DNA of 64,000 nucleotides from Mycolicibacterium diernhoferi. GTDB lineage: Bacteria; Actinomycetota; Actinomycetes; Mycobacteriales; Mycobacteriaceae. Both the position numbers and the translations under genes were made by a program. Location of the stretch: contig NZ_CP080332.1 of NCBI RefSeq assembly GCF_019456655.1, positions 1,922,001 through 1,986,000 on the forward strand. The letters are read 5' to 3'. Positions 27,577 through 36,856 of the stretch are shown one piece after another. The notes under the pieces were generated by a model. It was not told the origin of the DNA and searched no databases. It was given only the letters and a program-made list of their open reading frames with translations. How positions within the stretch are numbered: position 1 is the stretch's first letter; each line of letters opens with the position of its first letter.

Positions 27577-28872
27577 CTATCCCGCAATCGGTCGTCGCAC
27601 ATTGAGTTGGGCGAGGTCGGCAGCGCAGCGCCCGGCCAACATGCCGGTGCCATTGGACGCCGACACAGCACGGGCAACCGCCGCCGGGAACAGGCGGTTG
27701 GTGAGGTCCTCGGTTGCCTGGCTGCGCGCCGCCAGTACCGGAAGCAGCTTGTCGTGATCGACCTCGGTGGTGGCGGCCGTACTGGCGGCGGTGAGGCGTT
27801 CGCCGATGCGGATGCCGTATGCGATGAGAAACGATTGCCGAAACGACCTGGTCCGGGCCTGCCCACCGGTGGTCAGGCGGCCTGCGGTCAGCATCGCCTG
27901 GTTGGCCTGCACCAACAGGGAGGTGGTCAGCAGCTCAACGAATTCCAGATCAGGGTCGGGGCCGAGGACCGTGACAAATCCGGGCTTCTCCGCCCACACC
28001 ATGCGGCACCGGTTTGCCGTCGCCACGGCCTGCACCAGGGTCGCCTTGGCGCCGGCGTAGGGACTGTCGATCCAGATCCGCCGCGCGCCTGCCGTCGATT
28101 CGCGACCGGTCCGGTGCTCGTGCATCGCGTGGTGCAGGGAGTACCTGCTCATCAGTTCTTGCGCTTTGGCCGAAAGTGCTTCGGCTTCCTCGGGAAACTC
28201 GGTGGCCTCGGCCTTGGCCAGGAGTCCGCGCACTCGGCCGAGCGCCTTCGTGTCGGTCTCACCCACCACGACAGGGGTGTGTTGAATCGCGCCGGGCAAG
28301 GGCAGCAACGGCTCCAGGACCGGAAGCTTCCGCAGAAACTGCAGCAGGTTCAGCACCACCGTCAAAGCCGCGCGGTTGCCGAGGGCGCGTCGGCCGGCCC
28401 AGGCCCACATCTGCGGCGCCCGGGTGGCCGGATCGATCCCGGCGGACAACTCGGCGAGGTCGGCGCGCCATCGCGGGTGCAAAGTGGTGATGGCGTACTG
28501 CTGGGACTCGATCACGATGGCCTCGGCCAGATAGTCGGCGGCCGACGCGTCGAGCCGGCGACCAATGAATTCGTGGATGTCACTCGGTGACCAACCCGCC
28601 TCCCATACCCTTCGGATGGCACCGGCCATGGCGACGTCGGCGGCCGCTGCGAGATCGCGGGCCCAAGGGGAAAACTCTTCGAGCAGTTCGGCGGCGTGGA
28701 AATCGACGTCATGCTCGGGGCACGTCGCGGCGTCGTACAACGCCGCGACCAGGTGGTCGAGCAGGACGACCCGATCGTGGCGGGGATAGGTGTCGCGGTG
28801 TGGCCGCGGCGACGATGTGTGGCGGCGCGCCTTCCGTTTGGCCGCGCGCTTCTGGCGGTTGTGTCGGCTCAT
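27577..28872 (-). CDS. DUF2786 protein
   Basis: 431 residues. A basic N-terminal tail (MSRHNRQKRAAKRKARRH) is followed by helices, then at about residues 218-245 the DUF2786 signature RVRGLLAKAEATEFPEEAEA-LSAKAQELMSRYSLH. The C-terminal half continues with ATLVQAVATANRCRMVW and an RQSFLIAYGIRIGERL helix. The family is common in actinobacteria and phages, of unknown biochemical role. The basic tail suggests nucleic-acid contact. The gene next upstream on the same strand (28903-29346) is separated by 30 bp and carries an Lsr2-like DNA-binding tail, so the two are probably co-transcribed. Confidence 0.78.
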   Translation of the reverse strand: MSRHNRQKRAAKRKARRHTSSPRPHRDTYPRHDRVVLLDHLVAALYDAATCPEHDVDFHAAELLEEFSPWARDLAAAADVAMAGAIRRVWEAGWSPSDIHEFIGRRLDASAADYLAEAIVIESQQYAITTLHPRWRADLAELSAGIDPATRAPQMWAWAGRRALGNRAALTVVLNLLQFLRKLPVLEPLLPLPGAIQHTPVVVGETDTKALGRVRGLLAKAEATEFPEEAEALSAKAQELMSRYSLHHAMHEHRTGRESTAGARRIWIDSPYAGAKATLVQAVATANRCRMVWAEKPGFVTVLGPDPDLEFVELLTTSLLVQANQAMLTAGRLTTGGQARTRSFRQSFLIAYGIRIGERLTAASTAATTEVDHDKLLPVLAARSQATEDLTNRLFPAAVARAVSASNGTGMLAGRCAADLAQLNVRRPIAG

Positions 28873-28902
28873 GTCTGGAGTCTGGCCGAGGGGTACGACA
28901 GG

Positions 28903-29346
28903 TCAGGGGGTGCTCGGGTGGGCGTCGCGCCAGGACTGCCACACCTCGGGCCGCAGCCGGCCGCGGTCGGGCACCGGCAACCCGGCGGCGCGCGCCCAGG
29001 CGCGCACCTCGGCGGTGCTCGGACCCTCCGCTGGTGGGGCGGGCGTGGCGATATCGACGCGAGCGTCCGAGATACGCTGCAGTGCAGCGGTTTCGGTGCT
29101 GGCCCAGGTGTGCGCGGCGGCGAGGAAGCGGTAGGTCCATTCCTCGGCCAACGGGCGGGTCTCGCAGAAGACGATCGGCACGCTGGGCCAGCGGACCTGC
29201 AGTTCGGCCAGCCCGTCGGCGATCAGTGCTGGACGGACTCGGTCCAGGAGGTGCAGAAAAGTGTGGAGGACCGGGTTCGCAGTGGGTTGCAGGAGTATTG
29301 GGACACCGCGGGGTAGGAAATCAAGTGCGATGCCTGGGCACGCCAC
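28903..29346 (-). CDS. Small protein with Lsr2-type C-terminal DNA-binding domain
   Basis: 147 residues, GTG start (MACPGIALDF). Residues 1-95 contain IVFCETRPLAEEWTYRFLAA and no recognised enzyme motif. The last 40 residues, STAEVRAWARAAGLPVPDRG and RLRPEVWQSWRDAHP, match the Lsr2 C-terminal fold (helix, RGR loop, helix), which inserts an Arg-Gly-Arg into the AT-rich minor groove. The Lsr2 oligomerisation domain is missing. Likely a sequence- or AT-targeted DNA-binding protein working with the DUF2786 gene just downstream. Confidence 0.65.
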   Translation of the reverse strand: MACPGIALDFLPRGVPILLQPTANPVLHTFLHLLDRVRPALIADGLAELQVRWPSVPIVFCETRPLAEEWTYRFLAAAHTWASTETAALQRISDARVDIATPAPPAEGPSTAEVRAWARAAGLPVPDRGRLRPEVWQSWRDAHPSTP

Positions 29347-29494
29347 GGCTGGTCAACGCTTGGCGGGCAACGAATGTCGTAGTCGTATCCGCAGGACCCC
29401 GTCTGCGGTGAACGGCCGGCAGTTCTGTCGGCATGGCGCGGCTTTCGCGTGGGTGTCAGGACTGAAACTCTCGGCCGCGATCTCTTCAGTCAGT

Positions 29495-30115
29495 TCACCC
29501 GAGCCCGGTCGGCCCCGCGTGACGGCCGTACTGTTCGCGACCAGCCAGACGTCGCGGGCTGAGGAAGTACGCGGCGAGGTAGGCGATCAGGAAGACGCCC
29601 AGTGTGACGGCCGATGTGAGGAAGAACTGAATGCGCTGTCCCGATGCGAAACCGGCTCCGAGGAGTGCGTCACGGTATCCGAAGGAAGACCCGGAAATGA
29701 CGATCCCGAGGGTGGCAGCGATGGCGAGCCACGGGCCGCCTTCACCGAAGAAGTACGCAATGATCCCGATCGTCAACACGGTCATCGCAGCTAGGAGGCG
29801 CCACCACGATCTATTCGCGGTGACCCCGGCGCCGTAGGGCTGCGGTGACCTGCTGTAGAAGGAGATCACACGGCCTTTGATGCTGAGGAACGGCGTGTAG
29901 GTGTACGCAATGAACGCGGCAGCCACGCCGAAAAAGACCACTGCACCGAGCGCTGATTTCCAGCCCTGCGGCTGCGCGACGAAGTATGCCGAGGTAGCGG
30001 TTACCGCGGCCCCCGCCCAGTAGACGGTTCGACCCGCGCGGACGTTCTTGCGGGGTGCGAGCGCCATCGCGGCCAGTCCTGCAACCGCTGAGATCAGACT
30101 GATGTTGTCGATCAT
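29495..30115 (-). CDS. Polytopic membrane protein, unknown
   Basis: 206 residues with about six hydrophobic segments: ISLISAVAGLAAMALA, VYWAGAAVTATSAYFVA, ALGAVVFFGVAAAFIAYTY, LLAAMTVLTIGIIAYFF, WLAIAATLGIVISG, and FFLTSAVTLGVFLIAYLAAY. The short polar tail ends GREQYGRHAGPTGLG. No transporter or enzyme motif was recognised. The start at 30115 (MIDNISLISA) was preferred to the codon 5 residues earlier because the first helix begins directly there. Neighbour of a lipoprotein gene in the same orientation. Confidence 0.65.
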   Translation of the reverse strand: MIDNISLISAVAGLAAMALAPRKNVRAGRTVYWAGAAVTATSAYFVAQPQGWKSALGAVVFFGVAAAFIAYTYTPFLSIKGRVISFYSRSPQPYGAGVTANRSWWRLLAAMTVLTIGIIAYFFGEGGPWLAIAATLGIVISGSSFGYRDALLGAGFASGQRIQFFLTSAVTLGVFLIAYLAAYFLSPRRLAGREQYGRHAGPTGLG

Positions 30116-30245
30116 TTTCCGGCCAGCCAATCGTCGACGAATTGCGTTCCGTGATCAACGTGGACGGTGCCGCCCGGCGTCTGGTCGGCCGTCGGGGTTT
30201 GGCAATGACGCGCTGCAGGTTGCCGGCGGTGGGCTAAAATTCTGA

Positions 30246-30794
30246 TCACCGGTATGGCTGGTGGTAGAGCAGCACGTAGGTCGTCGCTCCCTCTGCCTTG
30301 GGGATCAAGATGTTGACTTGACGGCCACTGTTGTATTTCTCGCAGGTTCGGTAGTCGGATGCGTCGACAGTTGCCTCAACGCTTTCGAACATGTACTTGG
30401 TCGGATAGCCGGTCAGAACCGGAGGCACATGCCGGACGCTGGCATCGACGCTTCCGCACGTTTCGGCAATCACTTGGTCGGGCGGAGCGACGAAGCTGAT
30501 GACCGTGGCCGCTCGAAAGTCCTGCAACGGTGGACGGTTCACGCGTAGTTCTTGGAGGTCACCGGGAAGCTGGACATCCAGGTAGCCCTTGAAATAGCCC
30601 AGGGCTGAGCGTGCTTCGTCGGCTGGACTCATAATCGGCGACGGGCTCGTGCCCGTCGAGGTATGCAAAGGGTCGGCGGTGGGTCCCTCCGAACATCCGG
30701 CGGCGACGGCTCCGACACATACCAAGGCTGCTACGGCCACTTTCGGCTTATCCACCGGTCCGCCAGCGCCATCAACCGACAGGTGCTCTGTCAT
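30246..30794 (-). CDS. Lipoprotein, unknown
   Basis: 182 residues. After an 18-residue polar lead comes VAVAALVCVGAVAAGCSEGP, a signal peptide with lipobox VAAGC, so the mature protein would be lipid-anchored at the Cys (about residue 36). The outer part has a Ser/Thr/Pro linker (TSTGTSPSPIMSP) and a domain with two further Cys (VIAETCGSV, DYRTCEKYN) that may form a disulfide. ATG 30794 chosen as the nearest start to the signal; the upstream open frame lacks a signal-like shape. No family assigned. Confidence 0.7.
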   Translation of the reverse strand: MTEHLSVDGAGGPVDKPKVAVAALVCVGAVAAGCSEGPTADPLHTSTGTSPSPIMSPADEARSALGYFKGYLDVQLPGDLQELRVNRPPLQDFRAATVISFVAPPDQVIAETCGSVDASVRHVPPVLTGYPTKYMFESVEATVDASDYRTCEKYNSGRQVNILIPKAEGATTYVLLYHQPYR

Positions 30795-31081
30795 TCGTTG
30801 GCCCCCCGGCGCGTTCGGCACGCGAGCTCCGCCGCGCTTAGACAGTCGTAGCTCAATCCTAGAGGAGCTGTCACGGTGTCGAAGCACCAGTTTTCTAACG
30901 GTCAACCCCTAGCCCATCAGAGGTGCTGTACCTGAGTCTGATGGCGGATGTTGTGGGCGAAAGAAGACCGCTCCTGATGGCAGTGTCGTCGTCGGGGAGG
31001 TCAGCCCCGGGTCGACTTGAGCTGGCGGACGATCGGAGGGCGCTCGACGAGGTGGCCAGGGAGCCAGTGCCGGCGGGGAAT

Positions 31082-31831
31082 TCAGGAGAGGGCTGAGTGC
31101 GGTACAGCGATCGACGGTCCGGCCTGGTTGACGACCAGCCCGCTGTAGCCATTGGTCCGGACCACGTCGATGATCTGTGTAGTGGTTAGTGCCATGACTG
31201 CTTTCGCCGGGTTGTAGGCCACGACTTCGGGGGCGCTGGTGAAGGCCAGCAAGGCGGTCGTGCCATCTGACATTGCAATGGTTGCGGCCGTCGTCTTGCC
31301 GGGGACGGTGGTATCGACGGCCAGCAATAAGGGTCCTTTCTCACGAAGCACCTCCAGCACGCGGTGCCGGTCCGCTCGCCCGGCATGCCATTCCGCGATT
31401 GTCGCCTTGAGTTGTTCGTTGTGCGGATTCCGCAGTGCGAACTCGATTTCCTGCGCCGACAGCGCGCATGTCGGCCCGGCCGGATCGATATAGAGCCAGC
31501 CGCTGCCCAGGCTGTGCGCCAACTCCAGGGCGCCGGTAGCCGGGGTCGCCATCGACTGCGTGCGGGTGCCCGGCGGGTGCATGCGTGCCACTTCCTCGTT
31601 GCGGGTGAACACAAAGAGTGCCCTGTTGCCGTCCGGCCCGGTTCCAGAACGGATCTGCACCCGTGAACCTCCCGGAAAGCTCCAATACACCGGGTCATCG
31701 GAGCCGGTGATATCGAGGAGGACCTCGCCGTTCATGCACTCCCGCAACACGTCGAAGGCGAGGCGCTGTCCTGGATCAGCGGCAAAGGCAGCCACTGCGC
31801 GGCGCATAGTGGTGTTGTCGACCAACGTCAT
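31082..31831 (-). CDS. Tandem SseB-like domain protein beside T7SS locus B
   Basis: 249 residues with two SseB_N-type units. The first spans about 1-120 (RRAVAAFAADPGQRLAFDVL, LFVFTRNEEVARMHPPG, GWLYIDPAGPTCALS). The second spans about 125-249 (LLAVDTTVPGKTT, LLAFTSAPEVVAYNPAKA, GYSGLVVNQAGPSIAV). SseB-domain proteins recur next to secretion and effector genes in actinobacteria, role unknown. It lies 46 bp downstream of the second immunity gene of locus B on the same strand and so may belong to that operon. Confidence 0.7.
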   Translation of the reverse strand: MTLVDNTTMRRAVAAFAADPGQRLAFDVLRECMNGEVLLDITGSDDPVYWSFPGGSRVQIRSGTGPDGNRALFVFTRNEEVARMHPPGTRTQSMATPATGALELAHSLGSGWLYIDPAGPTCALSAQEIEFALRNPHNEQLKATIAEWHAGRADRHRVLEVLREKGPLLLAVDTTVPGKTTAATIAMSDGTTALLAFTSAPEVVAYNPAKAVMALTTTQIIDVVRTNGYSGLVVNQAGPSIAVPHSALS

Positions 31832-31877
31832 GACGGTTGTTGCCTTTCTTGGTCGGGTTGGCGTGCTGCGAATGAGT

Positions 31878-32378
31878 TCAGTCGCTACTCCGCTTCAATG
31901 GTGACCGGACCGGCGGACGTATCGGTGCCGTCAAGGTGCCCCTAAACCGACTTTGGCTTCGGCCACCCCCAGTTCCCCCGGATGAAATCTCCTGTCTCAG
32001 CGCTACCAACTCGGCGCACACGCGAGGAGCGTCTTCCGCATCTGTGAACAACCTTTCGACCTCGTCTAGATTGAGAGAAAGCCAAGCGGATGAATCGCGA
32101 TCTGAGCCTCCTTCGGCGGCGGCCTGACTACCGTTGAGGTACTGGCGTATTAGCGAGAGCCAAAACCAGTTGTCGTCGTTTGCGAATTGCAGTGGGACGA
32201 CGGCCACATCGATCTGGCCGCGGTCGTTAGTGATATCCCAGCGGAGCGTGTCGCTCGAAAGCGAGATCGACGCATCGATGTCCGCGAGGCCACAAGTCTT
32301 TGAATCGGTGAATCGGTATGCAGGGTTCAGATAGAGCACTTGCAGGTATTGAGTAGCGAACTCAAGTAGTTTTTCCAA
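31878..32378 (-). CDS. Second immunity-like protein of locus B
   Basis: Homologous to the proteins at 32516-32926 and 10669-11094: LLEFATQYLQVLYLNPAYRF, LRWDITNDRGQIDVAVVPLQ, NDDNWFWLSLIRQYLNG and a Cys in the last helix (RVCAELVAL). The TTG at 32378 places the start exactly where the paralogues begin, with AAGAGA upstream; a GTG at 32414 is the alternative. The C-terminus carries about 35 extra residues (GGRSQSRFRGTLTAPIRP) absent from the paralogues, perhaps after a frameshift. A diverged extra immunity copy could protect against toxin variants. Confidence 0.65.
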   Translation of the reverse strand: MEKLLEFATQYLQVLYLNPAYRFTDSKTCGLADIDASISLSSDTLRWDITNDRGQIDVAVVPLQFANDDNWFWLSLIRQYLNGSQAAAEGGSDRDSSAWLSLNLDEVERLFTDAEDAPRVCAELVALRQEISSGGTGGGRSQSRFRGTLTAPIRPPVRSPLKRSSD

Positions 32379-32515
32379 GCGATCTCTTACTGTGGAGGGG
32401 CTACCTAGTGCCACGAGTTTCGGGTGTGCAAGCGGGTTGGAGTTCGCGGACGATGGACAGGACGTTTCACAGGCAGTTCATTCTGCTCCTGTAACCGAAC
32501 TCGATTCCCAGACTT

Positions 32516-32926
32516 TCATCCCGGTCCGAACAGTCGTACCGCTATCGCTTCCTTCAGGTCATTCAGATCACTGCATGATTGCATCGCTGTTGCTCGATCT
32601 GAGAAAAGCTGCTCAATTCGGCCAACGTTCTTGTAGAGCCACGTGATTCCATCGGCGTCAAGCTGAGTGTCTTCGTCGCTGTCCAAGTGCTGACGGATCA
32701 CAGATAGCCAAAACCAGTTGTCCCGGGACAGCAATTCGGTCGGAGCAACGGCGAGCTGGAACTGTCCTCGGTTGTTGACCAATCGCCAGGTCAGAATCGA
32801 GCCCGTGATGACAATCCAGGCGTCAGATTCTGCTGAGCCCGATGTCTTGGAATCAGAGATTCGGTAGTGGGGGTCAAGATAGAAGATCTGGAAATATCTC
32901 AAGAAGAACTCGAGTAGCCGCTTCAT
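32516..32926 (-). CDS. Immunity-like protein of T7SS toxin locus B
   Basis: 136 residues (MKRLLEFFLRYFQIFYLDPH). Same fold pattern as the locus A protein: YLDPHYRISDSKTSGSAESD, ILTWRLVNNRGQFQLAV, NWFWLSVIRQHLDSD, and a terminal helix with MQSCSDLNDLKEAI. It starts 10 bp after the toxin stop. Its C-terminus is the part that survives as the remnant at 16705-16830. Role inferred from order and paralogy; no toxin-binding motif can be read. Confidence 0.75.
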   Translation of the reverse strand: MKRLLEFFLRYFQIFYLDPHYRISDSKTSGSAESDAWIVITGSILTWRLVNNRGQFQLAVAPTELLSRDNWFWLSVIRQHLDSDEDTQLDADGITWLYKNVGRIEQLFSDRATAMQSCSDLNDLKEAIAVRLFGPG

Positions 32927-32936
32927 CTATCGTCCT

Positions 32937-34601
32937 TCACTTTGGAGGCACTAAGGTGTTGTCCCCGACGCGTCGATATCCATGGGATTCAAGATAGCGG
33001 ATCTCGGCTGCGGTGTATGTGCCCGCTTCAATCTCCTTGAAGGGCACCGACATGGTGATGGTGTCATTGTTCGCGATAGCGATGTCGAGCACGTGCTGGT
33101 TGGCGGCGAGGCGTTCTGTGGGTGTGGCGGCGTTCCACGCATCACCGATGTCGAAGTAGCTCGCTCCGTTCTCGTGCGCAACTTCGAGGTAGGACGGCCC
33201 TCCGTTGGCGGGGCTGTACGGGCCGAGGACTGTTTCGCCGCTGCCTGTCAGGTTCTGTTCGGCAAGGGTGCGCAGTTCTGGGCTGATGTGGTCGAGTGGG
33301 CTGCTCAAGTTGAATTCCGGGCCGGGAGTTGGTGCCGGCGGGGGATCGAAGGCCGGCAGCTTGCTGTCGGGACCATGGAGGGGCAACGGGTGATCGAAAC
33401 TTCCTGACGGTGCCCGGCCGTCGATGAGATCCTGCGGAACGCCCGGGCCGAGGTCGCCGAGCGCTCCCGCTCTTGCGACGAGGGCAGCCTCGCCGCCGAA
33501 GATGAGGCCGGGCGCGGCGACCGCTCCGTCGGCTGCTTTCTCGCCCAGGTAGTAGGCGAGGCTGGGGGAGTCCAGTGCATCTTTGACTTCGTCGATCACG
33601 GTGCCGACCGGGTTGGTGACCTGTTCGGCGGTGCCCTCGAGGAGGCCACCCCAGGATTCGAGGACACCCGGTGCTCCCGGTCCGCCCTGCCCGAGCAGTT
33701 CTTTGATGCCTTGTTCGGTCGAAAACCAGCGGTCGGCGAACCCTTCGCCGAAGCCGGGTGGTGGCATCGACTCGGCCTTGGGTGCCGTGTAACGGGGTAG
33801 CGGTTTTTGCGCCGCGGCGACCATCGCGTCCAGGCGCGCTTCGATCTGATCCGCCGGTACCCCGTCGCGTTGCATCGCTTGCCGCGCCAGCGCCTTGAAC
33901 TGCTCGACTTTCACCGGATCCAACGGGGGAGGTGCGGACGGCGTTATCGGTTGGTCTGTCGGTTGTCCGGCGATCTCGGCCAGCGCGGCGCCGAGATCCG
34001 GTGTTGTACCGGCGGATCTCTCGGATTTCGTCGGATCACGGCTCTCCTGGGATCCGTGAAGCAGCAGATCTTCAAAAGACTTGTGGGACTGGGTCGCGGG
34101 CGGGGGTGTCCCGGTTGCGGTGCTGATCGTTCCGGCGAGCTCGGCGTCGACCTGCTGGCCATCGGCGAGTGCGACAGCAATGCGGGCCTGGAGGTCGGCA
34201 ACCTTCGCGGCAACTTCGGCTGCAGCGTCCTCGTCCAAATAGGTGATATCTGGTGGGATCACCTGATTGGTGTTCTCGTCGACGAGTACTGCGGGTGGCG
34301 CCGCGGCGTCGTTGAGGATGCCGACGATCGCATTGGCGACCTTTTCGGCTTGCTGATGGGCGTGCTCCATACCTGTTGCGGCTGCGCCCAGGTTCTCGGC
34401 CATATCGTCGTGGTCGGAGGCGCTGGCGACCATTGCAGCGCGGGCAGCGTTGCCGCCGTCGCCTTCCCAAGTCGAGGCGGTGGCCAGGGAGCGGTAGAAC
34501 TCTGCCGAGGAACTGTGGTTCGTCGCAGACTCGCGGGTGGCCGTGGCCAGATCGGTGATCTCAGGAACCCACTCTTTGAGCTCCTTGAGCGTCATCGACA
34601 C
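32937..34601 (-). CDS. WXG-like T7SS-secreted putative toxin, locus B
   Basis: 554 residues, GTG start. Collinear with the 11091-12791 protein from end to end: the WXG-like secretion domain (WVPEITDLATATRESA, STWEGDGGNAARAAM), linker, DRWFSTEQGIKELLGQGGPG, the hydrophobic EKAADGAVAAPGLIFGGEAA stretch, and the toxin-like tail (SGETVLGPYS, SYFDIGDAWNAATPTERLAA, EIRYLESHGYRRVG). The linker lacks the AP hexamer repeat of locus A. Both N- and C-terminal parts are conserved between loci, so this is gene duplication rather than tip swapping. Activity of the tail is unknown. Confidence 0.8.
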   Translation of the reverse strand: MSMTLKELKEWVPEITDLATATRESATNHSSSAEFYRSLATASTWEGDGGNAARAAMVASASDHDDMAENLGAAATGMEHAHQQAEKVANAIVGILNDAAAPPAVLVDENTNQVIPPDITYLDEDAAAEVAAKVADLQARIAVALADGQQVDAELAGTISTATGTPPPATQSHKSFEDLLLHGSQESRDPTKSERSAGTTPDLGAALAEIAGQPTDQPITPSAPPPLDPVKVEQFKALARQAMQRDGVPADQIEARLDAMVAAAQKPLPRYTAPKAESMPPPGFGEGFADRWFSTEQGIKELLGQGGPGAPGVLESWGGLLEGTAEQVTNPVGTVIDEVKDALDSPSLAYYLGEKAADGAVAAPGLIFGGEAALVARAGALGDLGPGVPQDLIDGRAPSGSFDHPLPLHGPDSKLPAFDPPPAPTPGPEFNLSSPLDHISPELRTLAEQNLTGSGETVLGPYSPANGGPSYLEVAHENGASYFDIGDAWNAATPTERLAANQHVLDIAIANNDTITMSVPFKEIEAGTYTAAEIRYLESHGYRRVGDNTLVPPK

Positions 34602-34610
34602 GACGTCACC

Positions 34611-34925
34611 TCAGCGCGCAGGGCCGGCATCGTCGATGTGCTCAGCACCGTGAGCGTCGGTCACTCTGTACTTGGTGGCCGCTATGCGGTGATCTTCGGC
34701 GAGGGCGGCGAATCGTTGGTGGGAGCGTGCAACATTGCTGTCCCAGACGGCCAACATCTCCGGCAGCGCGGCGGCCGATAAACCCGCCCCAAGTGCGGCG
34801 TGGCCCGCCCTTGAGTGGGATGCGTGATGCGCCGTCACGAAACTACTGGCCTGAGCGTCGAGCTGATCCGCCGCAACTTGAAGCTCGGTCGGATCGACTC
34901 TCAACGGCTGATTCCGCTCCGGCAC
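34611..34925 (-). CDS. EspC-like T7SS secretion partner, locus B
   Basis: 104 residues (MPERNQPLRVDPTELQVAAD), same length and motifs as the locus A protein (VDPTEL, ADQL, QASSF, AALPEML, RFAALAEDHRIAATKY). Its stop is 9 bp before the toxin GTG, identical spacing to locus A. No ESX core genes (eccB-E, mycP) are in this window, so export must depend on a system encoded elsewhere. Confidence 0.82.
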   Translation of the reverse strand: MPERNQPLRVDPTELQVAADQLDAQASSFVTAHHASHSRAGHAALGAGLSAAALPEMLAVWDSNVARSHQRFAALAEDHRIAATKYRVTDAHGAEHIDDAGPAR

Positions 34926-35154
34926 CCCGATTACTCCCCACGTGCTGCTGTCCAGACCAGACTACTGCCGCTGCAGCTCGTCCGAGTGCACCAAATTATT
35001 GCCGCCAGGACCCGGTGAATCGAGGGCCGCCATGCAACGCGAAGTTCGGCCTCATAGGTTCCCTCAGCGCGGTGCTGCTGACGACACCTGGACAAAAAGG
35101 ATGTGGGCTGTCGGCGCTGCTCGCTAGCATCCGGACAATGTTCGGGAAGGAACC

Positions 35155-36807
35155 ATGACGACCGACACCGCAAAGCCACAACTGGCCAATGCCGCCGAAC
35201 GCCGCGTGTACGACCTGCTGGTCGAGCAGCTCGGCGACGACGGTGTGGTCATCGCGGGTAAGCGGGTCACCGATCACCTCAAGGACCACGAGGTCGACTT
35301 CCTGGTCGCGATCGAGGGTGCCGGCGTCGTCTGCGTCGAGGTCAAGGGCGGGGACGTCTGGCACGACGGCCAGAGTTGGCGCCAGATCCGGGGCGGCAAG
35401 GCATACGCGATCGAACCGGTCCGGCAGGCCCGCGAGGCCTGCTATGCGCTGCGCAGTTTCGTCGAGCACGATCCGCGGTGGAGCCAGGGCCGGCTGCGGT
35501 GGGACCACGTCATAGTGCTGCCCAACACCGAACTGCCCGACGGCTTCGGGCTGGCGGACTGCCCTCGCTGGAAAGCGTTCGATCGCAACGATCTTGGCGA
35601 TCTGGTGGGGCGGATGCGCCAGAACCTGCACAGCCAGGAACTTGAGCGGCCGGTGCTCACCGCGGTCGGAATCGATCAGCTGGTGGAGTCGCTCAGTGGT
35701 CGCGGTCTGCCTCAGCGTGATGTGGTGGCCCGCGCACTGGAGCACGAGGATGCTGCCGATGTGCTCACCGAGCACCAGTCGGTGATCCTGGATGCGATCC
35801 GGCTGCTGCACCGGGTCGAGGTCCGCGGTGGCGCCGGTAGCGGCAAGACGTTTCTGGCGATGGAGCAGGCGCGGCGGTTGGCGCGCAGCGGGCAGCGGGT
35901 GGCGCTGGTCTGTTACTCGCACGGTCTGGCGTCCTACCTGGAACGGATCACCGGGGCGTGGCCTCGCCGGCAGCGGCCGGCCTACGTCGGCGAGTTCCAC
36001 GACCTCGGTAAGCAGTGGGGCGCGCCGGCGGGGCCGGACGAGTCGCTGCGCACCGACGACTCGGTGCAGTTCTGGGAGCACGACCTGCCGGCGCAGATGG
36101 CGGACCTGGCGGCCGCGCTGGAGCCCGGGCAGCGCTTCGACGCCATCGTGGTCGATGAGGCCCAGGACTTCGCCGACGCCTGGTGGGATCCGCTGCTCGG
36201 TGCGCTCAAGGACGACGTGACCGGCGGGCTGTACGTCTTCACCGATGAGGGGCAGCGGGTGTTCAACCGGCAGGGTTCGCCGCCGGTGCCGCTGGTGCCG
36301 TTGGTGTTGGACCACAACCTGCGCAACACTCGGCAGATCGCGACGGCGTTTCAGCCGTTGGTCGATCACCCGATGCGGTTTCTCGGCGGTGACGGGCCAG
36401 CGGTGAAGTTCGTCGCGTGCGCGGCCGAGGATGCGATGGACGTCGGCGACGACGAGGTCGAGCTGCTACTGGAGCAGGGCTGGCGGCCTGAGGATGTCGC
36501 GCTGTTGACCACGGGCACACGGCATCCCGAACAGCGGGAACGCCAGGCCGCCGGCAATGTTGCGTACTGGGCCAGCTTCTGGGACGCCGAGCAGGTGTTC
36601 TACGGACACGTCCTCGGGTTCAAGGGGCTGGAGCGGCGCGCGGTGGTGCTGGTGGTCAATGAGCAGTCAGCGTTCGAGCGGTCGCGGGAGCGGTTGTACG
36701 TCGGGTTGTCCCGGGCACGGGATCAGTTGGTGGTGTGCGGGGATCCGGGGTTTGTGCGGGAGGTTGGTGGGGCGGACTTGGCGCGGCGGCTGGGGATTCT
36801 CGGTTAG
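35155..36807 (+). CDS. NERD nuclease-SF1 helicase fusion
   Basis: 550 residues. Residues 10-120 are a NERD (nuclease-related) domain with EVDFLVAIEGAGVVCVEVKG, the PD-(D/E)XK core. Residues about 200-545 are a compact UvrD/Pif1-like SF1 helicase: GGAGSGKTFLAMEQAR (Walker A, about 228), IVVDEAQDF (Walker B), DHNLRNTRQIA, a GLERRAVVLVV motif and GLSRARDQLVV (motif VI). The ATG at 35155 has GGAAGGA just upstream. It should cut and unwind or translocate on DNA; similar NERD-helicases lie in phage-defence islands. It opens the island in this window, divergent from T7SS locus B. Confidence 0.85.
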   Translation: MTTDTAKPQLANAAERRVYDLLVEQLGDDGVVIAGKRVTDHLKDHEVDFLVAIEGAGVVCVEVKGGDVWHDGQSWRQIRGGKAYAIEPVRQAREACYALRSFVEHDPRWSQGRLRWDHVIVLPNTELPDGFGLADCPRWKAFDRNDLGDLVGRMRQNLHSQELERPVLTAVGIDQLVESLSGRGLPQRDVVARALEHEDAADVLTEHQSVILDAIRLLHRVEVRGGAGSGKTFLAMEQARRLARSGQRVALVCYSHGLASYLERITGAWPRRQRPAYVGEFHDLGKQWGAPAGPDESLRTDDSVQFWEHDLPAQMADLAAALEPGQRFDAIVVDEAQDFADAWWDPLLGALKDDVTGGLYVFTDEGQRVFNRQGSPPVPLVPLVLDHNLRNTRQIATAFQPLVDHPMRFLGGDGPAVKFVACAAEDAMDVGDDEVELLLEQGWRPEDVALLTTGTRHPEQRERQAAGNVAYWASFWDAEQVFYGHVLGFKGLERRAVVLVVNEQSAFERSRERLYVGLSRARDQLVVCGDPGFVREVGGADLARRLGILG

Positions 36808-36856
36808 GTTACCCTCGAATGATGGGGCTCTAATCTGAAGAGATAGGCGTCTGCAC

